A stretch of 64,000 nt of DNA from Dehalococcoidia bacterium (GCA_020853755.1 JADYYG010000008.1:62001-126000); one strand, 5' to 3'. Shown: positions 48,467-58,797, numbered from the stretch's first letter. Notes: generated by a model from the sequence alone, not told the origin. Made by a program: numbers and translations.

Positions 48467-48524
48467 ATCCATTTGACTTGTCAACTCGTCTCGGGGGGAG
48501 TTAACGTCGAGTTATAGATGCTTT

Positions 48525-48626
48525 ATGAGCGGCGTCCTCCGCGTCCAACCCAAAGGCGCGAAGAAAGTAGGCGCGGCGGAGTGGGCGAAAGAGGCCGGCC
48601 TGACGGTGGGCGGGCGGTTTAGTTAG
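48525..48626 (+). pseudogene. Degenerate duplicate of the formyltransferase 3' end
   Basis: Reading from ATG 48525 gives 33 codons to TAG 48624-48626: GVLRVQPKGAKK then AKEAGLTV, clearly the C-terminus of the Fmt-like protein upstream, about 1.9 kb away. It lacks the catalytic domain. Likely the displaced original end of the gene, or the remains of a tandem paralogue. Confidence 0.75.
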
Positions 48627-48632
48627 CGCGAA

Positions 48633-48676
48633 GCCTGACGGAGGCCGCCCCTTCGAAGAAGCGGCCTCCGTCAGGC
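48633..48676. terminator. Strong bidirectional hairpin between formyltransferase remnant and fumC
   Basis: GCCTGACGGAGGCCGC (48633-48648) pairs without mismatch with 48661-48676 around a 12-nt loop. No U-run follows on either side, so it may be a Rho-type or mRNA-stabilising structure at the convergent gene ends rather than a classic terminator. Confidence 0.5.
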
Positions 48677-48713
48677 AATTCCCAATCCAAAATCCGAAAT
48701 CCGCAATCCAAAA

Positions 48714-48717
<4 letters not shown>
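48677..48717. repeat. AATCC-type tandem repeat upstream of fumC 3' end
   Basis: About four degenerate units of CCAAAATCCGAAATCCGCAA in a row (48681-48716), overlapping the fumC stop. The same kind of AATCC/GGATT repeat occurs before thrS. Confidence 0.6.
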
Positions 48718-50108
<1,391 letters not shown>

Positions 50109-50114
50109 AGGCCG

Positions 50115-50120
50115 ATTGTA
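50115..50120 (-). promoter_or_regulatory. Putative -10 element of fumC
   Basis: TACAAT on the minus strand, five of six matches, ends 6 nt before ATG 50108. Confidence 0.4.
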
Positions 50121-50134
50121 CCGCTGAGGGCGGC

Positions 50135-50920
50135 TTATGCCGTGCTTCCCTGGCGGCCGGGAACCGATGCGCTGGACTGGTGGGCCTGCCAGGCGTCACG
50201 CATATTCTCGAAGAGGTCGGCCGCGACCCGGGCATGGCCCGCGGGGTTGAAATGCGTGCCGTCACCGACGGTCTCGCCGCGGGCGTGCCGCCGCTCGGGA
50301 GGGAGCGGCTCATCACGGCCGAAATACTGGACGTGGAGGCCAGTACAGAGGTCTTGGAGCGCCCGGTGTACCACCTGCCGGCGCGCTTCCTTGCGCCTTC
50401 GCTGACGGCGCGTCAGCTCAGGTTCGCCGCGGCCGAGCGGCCCCTCGACGACAACGCACGTGTCTTCATGGCGAACGGCCACCCGGACCGCTTCGCTCAC
50501 CCGTTCGATCACTTCGTCGCAGGTGAAGTGAGTGTCTCCGCCGAAGACCGCCTGGCCGTAGCGCCGGACCGTCCGAAACACGGCGTTGTGGGCCCAGCGT
50601 TTGCTCCCGGCGAAGCGCAGCCCGGCGTCACCGACGGCCGGCCCCATACGGCCGAGCACGCGTTTGAATCGCAGCGGCAGCGACTCATAAGCGAACGGGA
50701 AGGCCGTCACGTTCACGTACACCATGTCCGGCCGGCTTTCGGCGAGCCAACGGTCAAGCAACGCCGGCATACGCTCGTTCGGCCAGAAGTTCCGGACCGT
50801 CACCTCGACGGGTTCGCCGAATTCGGCAGCCAATTGCTCCTGCACGATTTCGTGGCGCTTCTTGCCGCCTTCGAACCACGAGCCGAGGTCCTGGCTGTTG
50901 CCAAGGAGCAGCACTTTCAT
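50135..50920 (-). CDS. SGNH/GDSL-type hydrolase-like protein
   Basis: 261 residues from ATG 50920; no Shine-Dalgarno, but TATCCT lies 8 nt upstream. N-terminal [14 protein letters not shown] has Ser in the block-I position, [10 protein letters not shown] in the middle, and [18 protein letters not shown] at the C-terminus supplies the Asp-x2-His pair. This is the SGNH hydrolase plan (lipases, acyl-esterases, glycan deacetylases). No signal peptide. Substrate unknown. Confidence 0.78.
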   Translation of the reverse strand: MKVLLLGNSQDLGSWFEGGKKRHEIVQEQLAAEFGEPVEVTVRNFWPNERMPALLDRWLAESRPDMVYVNVTAFPFAYESLPLRFKRVLGRMGPAVGDAGLRFAGSKRWAHNAVFRTVRRYGQAVFGGDTHFTCDEVIERVSEAVRVAVRHEDTCVVVEGPLGRGEPELTRRQRRRKEARRQVVHRALQDLCTGLHVQYFGRDEPLPPERRHARGETVGDGTHFNPAGHARVAADLFENMRDAWQAHQSSASVPGRQGSTA

Positions 50921-50957
50921 GGCGCAGGAGGATAACAGTGACTCCCGTTCCGGGCGC

Positions 50958-53090
50958 TCACAGGTTGGTGACCAGGTACTCCAGCACCCGGCGCTCCTGG
51001 TACTCCAGGCCTTTCGCGTCGCGGGGCATGTGACGCTCTTCAGGGAAGATGAGCAGGTCGTAGCCCTTGTTCGCTTCGGTGAGGGCGACGATGAGACGGG
51101 CCGTGTGGCGGAAGTGGACGTTCTCATCGGTCATGCCGTGGACGAGCAGCAACTTGCCGCGCAGCTTGTGCGCATGGGTGAGCACGGAGCTGTCCTTGTA
51201 GCCCTCGGGGTTCGACTGTGGCGTGCCCATGTACCGCTCGGTGTAGCCGGTGTCATAGCCGTCCCAGTCCGTCACCGGCGCACCGCTCACGCCGACTTTG
51301 AAGACCTCAGGCGCCCGCATCATGGCCATGCAGGTCATGTACCCGCCGTAGCTCCAGCCGTAGATCCCCACGCGGGAGGCATCGACGTAGGGGAGCTTCG
51401 CGAGTTCGCAGACGGCGGCTACCTGGTCGTCGACTTCGACCGTGCCCATTCGGTCGGCGATGGCGGCTTCGAAGGCGAGGCCGCGGTTCGCGCTTCCCCG
51501 GTTGTCGACCTTCAGGACCACGAAACCCTGCTGCGCGAGGTACTGGGCGCGAAGGTCCACGGTCAGCGCCCACTCGTCGAGCGCGCGCTGGACGTGCGGG
51601 CCGCCGTAGACCGAGACAACAACCGGGTAGCGCTTGCCCGGTTCGAGGACCGGCGGGCGGAAGACGGCGCCGTGGAGGAGCGTGCCGTCGGCGGCATTCG
51701 CGGTGGTGAACTCGGGGACGGCAAGGCCGAGCTCCGCTGCCGTTGCTCCGTCGTTCGCGAACAGCATCTGTTCGAGCGCCCCATCGGCGGAGCGGATGGC
51801 GACGCGCGGGCCATGCTCGCGGCTGTGCCATGCGTCGATGAACCGCGAACCGTCCTTCGCGAAGGCCACGCCGTGGATGCCGGGCTCGCTCGTGAGCTGC
51901 GTCACCTCACCGCCGCCAAGCGGGACACGGTAGAGGTGGCGTTCGCGGACGGATTGCCTCGTCGCGGCGAAGTAGACCAAGCCGCGCTGTTCGTCGATGT
52001 GGTCGAGGCGGGTGACAACCCAGTCGCCGCTCGTGAGCGTGGTGCACGAGCCATCGGCGCGGTAGCGGTAGAGGTGGTTGAAGCCGGTGCGTTCGCTCTG
52101 CCAGAGGAAGCCGCCATCGTCGAGGAAGCTGGTGTCGCCGTGGAGGTTGATCCAGGGCGCCTGGCGCTCTTCGTGGAGGACGGTGGCCGACCCGGCGGGG
52201 TCGAATGCGAGCAGCCGCAGTGTGCGCTGGTCGCGTGAGAGCAACTGGCAGGTCAGCGCGCCATCGGGTCGCCAGCCGACGCGGGCGATGTAGATGTCCT
52301 TCTCCGCGCCGAGGTTCATCCATGCCGTTTCGCCGGTCACGAGGTCAACCACGCCGAGTTCGAGGATGGCGTTCGGCTCGCCGGCGAAGGGGTAGCGGTG
52401 CGGCTCATTTTCCACCCGGCTCATGCCCTGGTGGACGATGGTGTAGTCACTGATGTGGCGGCTGTCGGCGCGAATGTAGGCGAGCTTTGTGCCGGCGGGG
52501 TTCCACCAGAAGCCGCGATCGCGGTCGAGTTCTTCCTGCGCGATGAACTCTGCCAGGCCGTTGGTCAGCCCGGGCTCCGCGCCGGTCGTCAGCCGCCGCG
52601 GCGAGCCGCCGGGCACCGGCGTGACCCACAACTCGCCGTCGCGCACGAAGGCCACCTGCGAACCATCCGGGCTCAGATGGGGGTCGATCGCGCCGTGCGA
52701 GCCTTCCACTTCGACCGGTTCGCTCCCATCAATGCTAACCCAGAGGCGGCCGCCGCCTGGGACGAGCAGCACCTCGCGCGGCGCCTTCTTCGCGAACTGG
52801 TAGTCCGTCACACCGAGTTCGCGCAGGCGGGCGCGTTCGCGGCGCAGTTCCTCCTCGCGGGAGAGTGCGCCTTCCTCGGTCGAAGCAGGCGGTGGCCCGG
52901 CGATCACGCGCCGTTCACCGGTCGCAAGGTCGAACCGCCAGAGGCTGCGAACGAGGCTGCCTTCTTCGCTAAAGAGGTATGTGACCCCTAAGCCATCAGG
53001 CGTGAACTCGATGCGGCCGGGGGCGACAGCGCCGGGCCGCGGGAACGCGGCAACCTGGGCGAGGGTCAGCTGTTCGTACGGCTTTGTCAT
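50958..53090 (-). CDS. S9-family prolyl oligopeptidase/dipeptidyl peptidase
   Basis: 710 residues from ATG 53090 (ATGA overlap with the upstream gene). N-terminal ~440 residues form a beta-propeller (DPB-type repeats: RDGELWVTPVPGG, AYIRADSRH, FLWQSERTGFNHLYRY). Catalytic domain: GIYGWSYGGYMTCMAMM (nucleophile Ser), VHGMTDENVHF (Asp), FPEERHMPRD (His). Closest to dipeptidyl-peptidase IV. No signal peptide, so probably cytosolic peptide breakdown together with the aminopeptidase P gene. It lacks a membrane anchor, unlike eukaryotic DPP-IV. Confidence 0.93.
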   Translation of the reverse strand: MTKPYEQLTLAQVAAFPRPGAVAPGRIEFTPDGLGVTYLFSEEGSLVRSLWRFDLATGERRVIAGPPPASTEEGALSREEELRRERARLRELGVTDYQFAKKAPREVLLVPGGGRLWVSIDGSEPVEVEGSHGAIDPHLSPDGSQVAFVRDGELWVTPVPGGSPRRLTTGAEPGLTNGLAEFIAQEELDRDRGFWWNPAGTKLAYIRADSRHISDYTIVHQGMSRVENEPHRYPFAGEPNAILELGVVDLVTGETAWMNLGAEKDIYIARVGWRPDGALTCQLLSRDQRTLRLLAFDPAGSATVLHEERQAPWINLHGDTSFLDDGGFLWQSERTGFNHLYRYRADGSCTTLTSGDWVVTRLDHIDEQRGLVYFAATRQSVRERHLYRVPLGGGEVTQLTSEPGIHGVAFAKDGSRFIDAWHSREHGPRVAIRSADGALEQMLFANDGATAAELGLAVPEFTTANAADGTLLHGAVFRPPVLEPGKRYPVVVSVYGGPHVQRALDEWALTVDLRAQYLAQQGFVVLKVDNRGSANRGLAFEAAIADRMGTVEVDDQVAAVCELAKLPYVDASRVGIYGWSYGGYMTCMAMMRAPEVFKVGVSGAPVTDWDGYDTGYTERYMGTPQSNPEGYKDSSVLTHAHKLRGKLLLVHGMTDENVHFRHTARLIVALTEANKGYDLLIFPEERHMPRDAKGLEYQERRVLEYLVTNL

Positions 53091-54472
53091 TGGGCGACCG
53101 CCTCCGCGCGCAGGGCTTCAATGTCCGCGATGGTCTTGGGGATAGCAGCGGTGAGCACCCTGCTGCCGTCAGCGGTGATCAGCACGTCGTCCTCAATGCG
53201 GATGCCGCCGAAATCGCGCAGGGCGTCTACCTTCGCCCAGTCAACGGCCGCCGCGTACTTCTCCCGGCGAGCCGGGTCGTCGATGAGCGCCTTAATGAAG
53301 TAGATGCCGGGTTCGATGGTGACGACGTAGCCGGGTTCGAGCGGGAGGTCAGCGCGGAGCCACTTCAGGCCGAAGCGGTCGCTCGGGGTGCGCCCTGCCA
53401 GGCACCCGCCGGCGTCGTGCGTCGAAAGCCCGAGCATGTGGCCCAGTCCGTGGGGGAAGAACAGCGCGTGCGCGTCCTGCTCGACCAGACCATCGGGCGT
53501 GCCTTGGAGGATGCCGAGGGATGCGAGTCCTTCGGCGATCTGCCTGCAGGCGGCGAGGTGGAGGTCCTTGTATTCGACTCCCGGGCGGGCGCCCGCAATG
53601 GCGGCCTGCTGCACGTTGAGGACCAGCTGATAGAGGTCGCGCTGAACGCCGAAGAAGGCGGCGCCGGCCGGGAAGGTCCGGGTCACGTCGCTGGCATAGC
53701 CTTCGAACTCGGCCCCGGCGTCCATGAGCACGAGTTCGCCCGCCTGCATCGTGCGGGCGGTCGGCGAGAAGTGGAGCACCGCGCCGTTCGGTCCGCTCCC
53801 GACGATGCTGCCGTAAGCGGTCCGCTCCGCGCCGTTGCGGAAGAACTCGGCTTCGACTTCGATCTGGAGCTGGCGTTCGGTCATTCCCGGTCGGGCGCGA
53901 CGGAGCGCGTAGAGGTGGCCAGCGAGGGATGCATCTGCCGCGCCCTGCATCAACTGGACCTCCGAGGGATCCTTCGCTCGGCGCGACTCCGCGACCTGCT
54001 CGGTCAGGCGTTCGGAGAGCGCGGTATCGATTTCGAGTTCAAGGGCCTGCCAGCTTTCGAGGCCGTACGCGCGGGGATGGCGGCGCAGGTCCGGGTTGCC
54101 GAGGAACGCGAAGGGTTCGCCCCGGCGGGATTCGAGCCAGCCCTTGAGGTCCTCGAGGGGGCGCACCGTCAGGCCCGTTTCGGCCGCCAGTTCGGCGTGG
54201 TCAACACCGTCGCCAACCCAGACGCGGTCTTCGAGGCCAGCGCGAGGTGCGAACAGCCGCCAGCCCTCGCCGGCATCGAAGGCGAGCACCGTGCCCGGCT
54301 CGCGCGCGCCACTGAGGTAGACCGACTCTGGATGGGCATGGAACTCGTGGTACTGGTCAGTGCCTTCGACCGGGACATGGATGCCGGCCGGGATGAGGAC
54401 AACTCCGCGGCGGAGGTCCCAGGCGTTGGCTATCCGCTCACGGCGGCCGGTGAGAGAAGAGGCATGGTCCAC
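53087..54472 (-). CDS. Xaa-Pro aminopeptidase (M24B)
   Basis: 461 residues from GTG 54472. N-terminal domain of aminopeptidase P (PAGIHVPVEGTDQYHEFHAH, VYLSGAREPGTVLAF) and M24 pita-bread catalytic domain with metal ligands: Asp pair in LMDAGAEFEGYASDVTRTFP, His in HGLGHMLGLSTHD, Glu in VTIEPGIYF and Glu in GIRIEDDVLI. It removes N-terminal residues before proline and complements the S9 peptidase with which it is translationally coupled. Confidence 0.94.
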   Translation of the reverse strand: MDHASSLTGRRERIANAWDLRRGVVLIPAGIHVPVEGTDQYHEFHAHPESVYLSGAREPGTVLAFDAGEGWRLFAPRAGLEDRVWVGDGVDHAELAAETGLTVRPLEDLKGWLESRRGEPFAFLGNPDLRRHPRAYGLESWQALELEIDTALSERLTEQVAESRRAKDPSEVQLMQGAADASLAGHLYALRRARPGMTERQLQIEVEAEFFRNGAERTAYGSIVGSGPNGAVLHFSPTARTMQAGELVLMDAGAEFEGYASDVTRTFPAGAAFFGVQRDLYQLVLNVQQAAIAGARPGVEYKDLHLAACRQIAEGLASLGILQGTPDGLVEQDAHALFFPHGLGHMLGLSTHDAGGCLAGRTPSDRFGLKWLRADLPLEPGYVVTIEPGIYFIKALIDDPARREKYAAAVDWAKVDALRDFGGIRIEDDVLITADGSRVLTAAIPKTIADIEALRAEAVAQ

Positions 54473-54492
54473 AGTCCGCTCAGTCTATGCGG

Positions 54493-55461
54493 TCAGGCGC
54501 TTTGGTAGTTGGCCGCTGCCGCTGCCATGGAGTTGGCGATTTCGTGGCGCAGTTCGGGCGGTGCGATGACGACGGCTTCGGGACCCCAGCCGCGCACCCA
54601 CGGCGTGATTTCGAGGAGGCTCGGCAGGCTGACCTTCATACGGACACCCCCGTTGTCGAGCGGCTCGAGCTGCTGGCTCGGGTGCCAGTAGCTCTCTCGG
54701 ATCCGGCTGGCCACGGCCGGCGTGAATTCAATGATGACCTCGAACTCGACTTCCCCGAAGACGACGCCGCCCCAGCTGCGGCGGAGTTGCTGGGCGATGT
54801 GCTCGACATCCGGGGGTTCGAAATCGTGCTGCGTCAGGTCGACATCGAGGATACGGTCGAGCTTGAAGATGCGAACTTCCTTGTGCTCGGAGCTGAACCC
54901 GACGACGTAGGTGCCGCTCTGCGCATGGTCGAGGATGTAGGGGTCGAGCTCAGTCGTCCGTGCGTTCGCGGAGTTCGCCGACCGGTAGGTGATGGTAGCG
55001 GTGCGGTTCGAAGCCCACGCTTCGGTCAGCCGGCGAAGCGTCTCGATATACCGTGTGTTGGCTGGGAGCTGGCCGTATTCGGTGACGGCGCGCTGCATGT
55101 GCGCGGCCAGGCCGGGCGGGAGCGCTTCGGCGACCTTTTCGAGGGCGGAGATGCCGTCGGGGTCGCGTTCATCGGCGGAGCGGAGCATCAGGCGGGTTGC
55201 GAAGTAGACGGCACGCGCCTCCTGGAGGGTGAGGCGCACCGGCCCGAAGACCATGGAGGCGCCGGGCATGAGCTTCCAGCGGCGGGCTTCGAAGACGAGG
55301 GGGACGCCCAGTTCGCTTTCGAGGGCGGAAATGTCGCGCTGGATAGTGCGCTGGCTGTAGCCGAGTTCATCGGCGAGTTGGGCGGCGCTCACGCTGCCTC
55401 GCCGGGAAAGGACATCACGGATGCGCATGAGGCGGGTAGCCCTTCGCGTTTGTTCAGTCAT
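54493..55461 (-). CDS. WYL-domain transcriptional regulator with HTH
   Basis: 322 residues from ATG 55461, GGGAGGAG 6-7 nt upstream decides it. An N-terminal HTH_11 unit (LMRIRDVLSRRGSVSAAQLA, ELGYSQRTIQRDISALE) is followed by a WYL domain around residue 150 (ATITYRSANSANARTTELDP, YVVGFSSEHKEVRIFKLDR) and a C-terminal extension WCX (VEFEVIIEFTPAVASRI). Such regulators respond to ligands such as nucleic-acid fragments or cofactors. The nearest candidate targets are the peptidase genes downstream and the divergent DUF3090 gene. Confidence 0.88.
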   Translation of the reverse strand: MTEQTRRATRLMRIRDVLSRRGSVSAAQLADELGYSQRTIQRDISALESELGVPLVFEARRWKLMPGASMVFGPVRLTLQEARAVYFATRLMLRSADERDPDGISALEKVAEALPPGLAAHMQRAVTEYGQLPANTRYIETLRRLTEAWASNRTATITYRSANSANARTTELDPYILDHAQSGTYVVGFSSEHKEVRIFKLDRILDVDLTQHDFEPPDVEHIAQQLRRSWGGVVFGEVEFEVIIEFTPAVASRIRESYWHPSQQLEPLDNGGVRMKVSLPSLLEITPWVRGWGPEAVVIAPPELRHEIANSMAAAAANYQSA

Positions 55462-55529
55462 CGGCCGCTCCTCCCGCAAGTAGGATCGGTAGCCCCCGCC
55501 CGGGGCTGGCCGTCACCGGGAATCCTGCA

Positions 55530-55594
55530 TCGACATCGCGACAAAACGTGTCGACTTTGGTGGTGATGGTTATCGTTGTGTGAATTTATCGACA
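55530..55594. promoter_or_regulatory. Cluster of TCGACA/TGTCGA half sites between WYL regulator and DUF3090 gene
   Basis: TCGACA at 55530, TGTCGA at 55549 and TCGACA at 55589 within the 237-nt divergent gap. The first two are inverted relative to each other, 19 nt apart. They may be operator half sites for the WYL protein. No obvious promoter for the regulator itself was found. Confidence 0.3.
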
Positions 55595-55685
55595 TGATCC
55601 GTGGAAGGCAATAGCCAGTATGACCCTTGCAGGACGGCCGCCCGGGCATTTTGCGGCGGCGTTGGGCACAAACGGCTGGCTCCCC

Positions 55686-55691
55686 TAGGAT
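55686..55691 (+). promoter_or_regulatory. Putative -10 element of DUF3090 gene
   Basis: TAGGAT, 7 nt before ATG 55699; no Shine-Dalgarno between. Confidence 0.3.
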
Positions 55692-55698
55692 CGGACGC

Positions 55699-56211
55699 AT
55701 GCCAGAACCCCGTCAGTTCGGACCACTCGCCTACATCACTGCTGAGGCCATCGGCCAGCCAGGCCAACGCCGCTTTCGCCTGCGGGCGATGAACGAGACT
55801 GGCGAATCGGCCACGCTCTGGCTCGAAAAAGAACAACTGACGGCGCTCGGCGACGCCATCGAGAACGTCCTCAAGGACGAGGACTTCCGTTACGTGCCGT
55901 CACCTCCCGATGACGCATCCCAACCGCCAGTGTTCCCGCTCAACACCACGTATGACTTCCGGCTCGCGCAGCTTTCGATGGGCGTCGATCGGGACGACAG
56001 GCAGGTCGTGCTGATTGCCGCTGACGGCCCAGACGAAGCGGAGGGCGTGACGAACCTGCGCGTCCACTTTGACTATCCGCGGGCCCACGAGCTGCGTGGC
56101 ACGATCATCAACGTCCTGGCTGCCGGGCGGCCTCCCTGCCCGCTGTGCACCGCGCCGATGGATCCGGCCGGCCACGTCTGCGTGAGGACGAACGGCCACA
56201 ACCCTCACTAA
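55699..56211 (+). CDS. DUF3090 family protein
   Basis: 170 residues from ATG 55699. Family features: FGPLAYITAEAIGQPGQRRF, LEKEQLTALGDAIENVLK, TYDFRLAQLSMGVDRDDRQV, and the C-terminal CPLCTAPMDPAGHVC zinc-ribbon-like tail. DUF3090 (TIGR03847) proteins are common in actinobacteria and Chloroflexi, with no assigned biochemistry; they often lie near a phosphoglycerate-mutase-like gene and an ATP-grasp gene, neither present here. Confidence 0.85.
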   Translation: MPEPRQFGPLAYITAEAIGQPGQRRFRLRAMNETGESATLWLEKEQLTALGDAIENVLKDEDFRYVPSPPDDASQPPVFPLNTTYDFRLAQLSMGVDRDDRQVVLIAADGPDEAEGVTNLRVHFDYPRAHELRGTIINVLAAGRPPCPLCTAPMDPAGHVCVRTNGHNPH

Positions 56212-56225
56212 CGGCAGCCCATCTC

Positions 56226-57665
56226 CTACGGCGTCGCCGAAGCCTCCGAGGGCGATGGCGAGACCGCGGGCGGAGACCCCGGCGGGGAAGGCGTGCCCTC
56301 AGCCGTTGGCACAGCTGTGCCGGCCTTCGCGGTTGGGCTGCCGGGAACAGCGGACGCTGTCGCGCTCGGCCGCGGTGTCACGGCGGTGGCTGTCCGGGAT
56401 GGCGCCTCCGTAGGCGTGGGGGTCGCCGTTGCGGGCGGCGGTTCGTCGGGGACGTCGATTCCGGCGCCGGGCGGCGGCGGTTCGTAGGCTGGAAGTTCGC
56501 GCAGGTCGCCGGGGGCGGCTGTGTAATCGAACGCGCTCTGCTCGCCGATGACCTGGATGAAGATGGGGCCGCGCTCGAAGACGATCGGGTCCCCGCGGGG
56601 GCTCAGGAACGTCGTGTGCGCCGTGCGCGATTCCTTGTTCCACGTACCCTCGTAGGCCTGGCCGCCCGTGAAGACAGTGGCCGGGCCGCTGCCAACCTGG
56701 TCGAGGATGACGTGGCCCGACTCATCGACGACGTGGGAGGGCACGCGCATCACGATGACGGTGGCGAAGGCGAGTTGCTCCCCCGTATCGACATCGACTT
56801 CCGGCCCACCGAACTGGTAACGGAGGTAGCGGGCCTTCGCGGCGTCCCACTTCCACTGGATGTACTGCCAGGCGTAGAGGCGGCCGCTGTAGTCGACTTC
56901 GATGCCGCCCGCGGGCGCCCCGGGGGGCAAGCTCTGCCCCGGTTCGCGGAAGCGCCAGGGCAGAGTCTTCGGCGGCCCGCTGAGGCCGAGTTGGTCTGCG
57001 GCCTCACGCAGATAGGACGTACTGGTCGCCAGGTTGTAGGGCTCGGGCCGGTCGTGGTCGCGGTAGTAGTAGTTGCTGGACACGGGAGAGAACGCGTTCA
57101 GATCCTTGATCCCGTACTGGATGATCTGGCCGACGGCGTTCGCTTCGTTCTCGGTAACGGCGCCGCCCGCGTGGCCATAGAGCGCATCGAGTTCCGACAC
57201 CCAGTTCACAAACGGTGTCCGCGCCGAACGGACCGGCATGATCTTGTCCGCGTCCTGGCGCCAGTAGACGGCCATCAGGCGGGTGATGCCGCCTTCGACG
57301 AACGCTTCGTAGACGAGATCGGCCCGGCTGAGGCCGGCATGGGGGTTCGCGCTCGCGGTGTTGTCGATCATGACCGCGAGCGGCAGCAGGTCCTTGCGCG
57401 CCGCCCACTCGGCGTCGCTCATCGGGACGCCGTCGAGAATGCCTGCGTGGGCGATCGGCGTTGGCGACGGGTCAACAGTCGCCGTTGCAGTGGCGGTGTT
57501 CGTACTGGTTGCCGAGGGCGTGGCTGTGGCTGTCGCAGCGGGAGTTGAAGCATCGCTTCCACCGGAGCGGACCACCACGAAGACGACGGCGACAACGACG
57601 GCGGCCAGCGCTCCCGCCGCGATCGCGATTCGTGCGCGGCCCGCTCGCCCCAAACGTTCCCACAT
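56226..57665 (-). CDS. DUF3048 domain (YerB-like) membrane-anchored protein
   Basis: 479 residues if started at ATG 57665, near a transmembrane helix (IAIAAGALAAVVVAVVFVVV); ATG 57713 is possible. After a Thr/Ala/Pro-rich linker the DUF3048 domain runs from about residue 80 (LPLAVMIDNTASANPHAGLS, YEAFVEGGITRLMAVYW, VRSARTPFVNW). The C-terminal ~70 residues are a low-complexity Pro/Thr/Ala/Ser tail. Family proteins are extracytoplasmic; YerB is a lipoprotein of unknown function. The Thr/Ser-rich linkers are likely glycosylated or exposed. Confidence 0.85.
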   Translation of the reverse strand: MWERLGRAGRARIAIAAGALAAVVVAVVFVVVRSGGSDASTPAATATATPSATSTNTATATATVDPSPTPIAHAGILDGVPMSDAEWAARKDLLPLAVMIDNTASANPHAGLSRADLVYEAFVEGGITRLMAVYWRQDADKIMPVRSARTPFVNWVSELDALYGHAGGAVTENEANAVGQIIQYGIKDLNAFSPVSSNYYYRDHDRPEPYNLATSTSYLREAADQLGLSGPPKTLPWRFREPGQSLPPGAPAGGIEVDYSGRLYAWQYIQWKWDAAKARYLRYQFGGPEVDVDTGEQLAFATVIVMRVPSHVVDESGHVILDQVGSGPATVFTGGQAYEGTWNKESRTAHTTFLSPRGDPIVFERGPIFIQVIGEQSAFDYTAAPGDLRELPAYEPPPPGAGIDVPDEPPPATATPTPTEAPSRTATAVTPRPSATASAVPGSPTAKAGTAVPTAEGTPSPPGSPPAVSPSPSEASATP

Positions 57666-57771
57666 CGCCCGGATGCTACGAACTGTTGCGAGGCCCTGCA
57701 ACGCAGGCAGCATCGGTCACCGGATTCGCGGGCGTTGCGCCGACTCGCCTGCGAAGGGAAAGTAGCTGGTG

Positions 57772-58743
57772 ATGAAACGTCTCGGGATCCTCACCAGCGG
57801 GGGCGACGCCCCGGGCATGAACGCCGCCGTTCGCGCCGCCGTCCGCACGGCCACGTTGCATGGCGTCGCCATGACCGGTTACATCGACGGCTTCAGCGGC
57901 TACGTCGCCGACGAGGTTGTCGAACTGGACGATCGGGCCGTCGGCAACATCATCCAGCGCGGCGGGACGATGATCGGCACGTCGCGCTGCCCGGAGTTCA
58001 TGGATCCGGCAGTGCGGAAGGCCTCGGCCGCCCAGATGCGCGAACGCGGCGTCGACGGTCTCGTGGTCGTCGGCGGCGACGGCAGCTTCCGGGGAGCGCT
58101 CGCGCTCCAGGACGAATGCGGCGTCCCCGTCGCGGGCATCACGGGCACCATCGATAACGACGTGTACGGCACCGATGAGACGGTCGGCTTCGACACCGCG
58201 GTAAACACCGCCCTCCTCGCCATCGACCAGATCCGGGACACGAGCGAATCAACCGGGATGATGTTCTTCGTCGAAGTGATGGGCCGGACGAGCGGTGAGA
58301 TCGCGCTCCACACCGCAGTCGCGGGCGGCGCGGCAGGGGTTGTCGTACCCGAAGCGTCGGCGGAGATCGAAAGCCTCATCGGCCAGCTCAAGGGGTCGTT
58401 CGAACGGGGGAAGCGCAGCCACATCATCGTCGTCTCCGAAGGCGACGAGGCTGGCGGCGCGTTCGCCGTCGGCGAAATCGTGGGCAAGGCGCTTGGCCAG
58501 CCGTACCGGGTGGTCGTGCTCGGCCACATCCAGCGGGGCGGCCGCCCGACGATGCGCGACCGGCTGATCGCTTCGGAAGCCGGGGCGCGCGCGGTCGAAG
58601 GCCTGCTCGCCGGGCGCTCGGGGTTCATGGTCGGCCGCCAGCGCGGCGAAGCGGTTGAGGTCCCGCTGCGCGACGTAGTGGCGCAGCAGCATCCGCCGCC
58701 AGCACTGCACCTACTCGCCCTCGCCCAGCAGCTTTCGGGCTGA
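57772..58743 (+). CDS. pfkA: ATP-dependent 6-phosphofructokinase
   Basis: 323 residues from ATG 57772 (GTG 57769 also in frame). MKRLGILTSGGDAPGMNAAV, VVVGGDGSFRGAL (nucleotide and Mg), GITGTIDNDVYGTDETVGFD (catalytic Asp of the TIDND block) and GHIQRGGRPTMRDR are all present. The GGDGS form favours ATP over pyrophosphate. Glycolysis step one of the committed part. Length is that of short PfkA. Confidence 0.94.
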   Translation: MKRLGILTSGGDAPGMNAAVRAAVRTATLHGVAMTGYIDGFSGYVADEVVELDDRAVGNIIQRGGTMIGTSRCPEFMDPAVRKASAAQMRERGVDGLVVVGGDGSFRGALALQDECGVPVAGITGTIDNDVYGTDETVGFDTAVNTALLAIDQIRDTSESTGMMFFVEVMGRTSGEIALHTAVAGGAAGVVVPEASAEIESLIGQLKGSFERGKRSHIIVVSEGDEAGGAFAVGEIVGKALGQPYRVVVLGHIQRGGRPTMRDRLIASEAGARAVEGLLAGRSGFMVGRQRGEAVEVPLRDVVAQQHPPPALHLLALAQQLSG

Positions 58744-58797
58744 GCAGGACTGCTTTTCGCGTACCATTCGACGCCACCACGCACGAGGTTCCACGAC

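Larger units (their letters stand above)
46607..48524. other. AbiE-type toxin-antitoxin island inserted at the 3' end of the formyltransferase-like gene
   Basis: This 1.9-kb stretch is visibly more AT-rich than its surroundings and holds only the AbiEii and AbiEi genes on the minus strand. It is flanked by two diverged copies of the formyltransferase 3' end. No integrase, transposase or tRNA is present. The pattern suggests that an acquired block either replaced and displaced the native 3' end or arose by recombination between homologous ends. Confidence 0.65.

Noticed and set aside
48633-48676. Hairpin as CRISPR repeat or attC-like site
   Set aside because: Only a single copy, no spacer array, no integrase; treated as a convergent-end hairpin.
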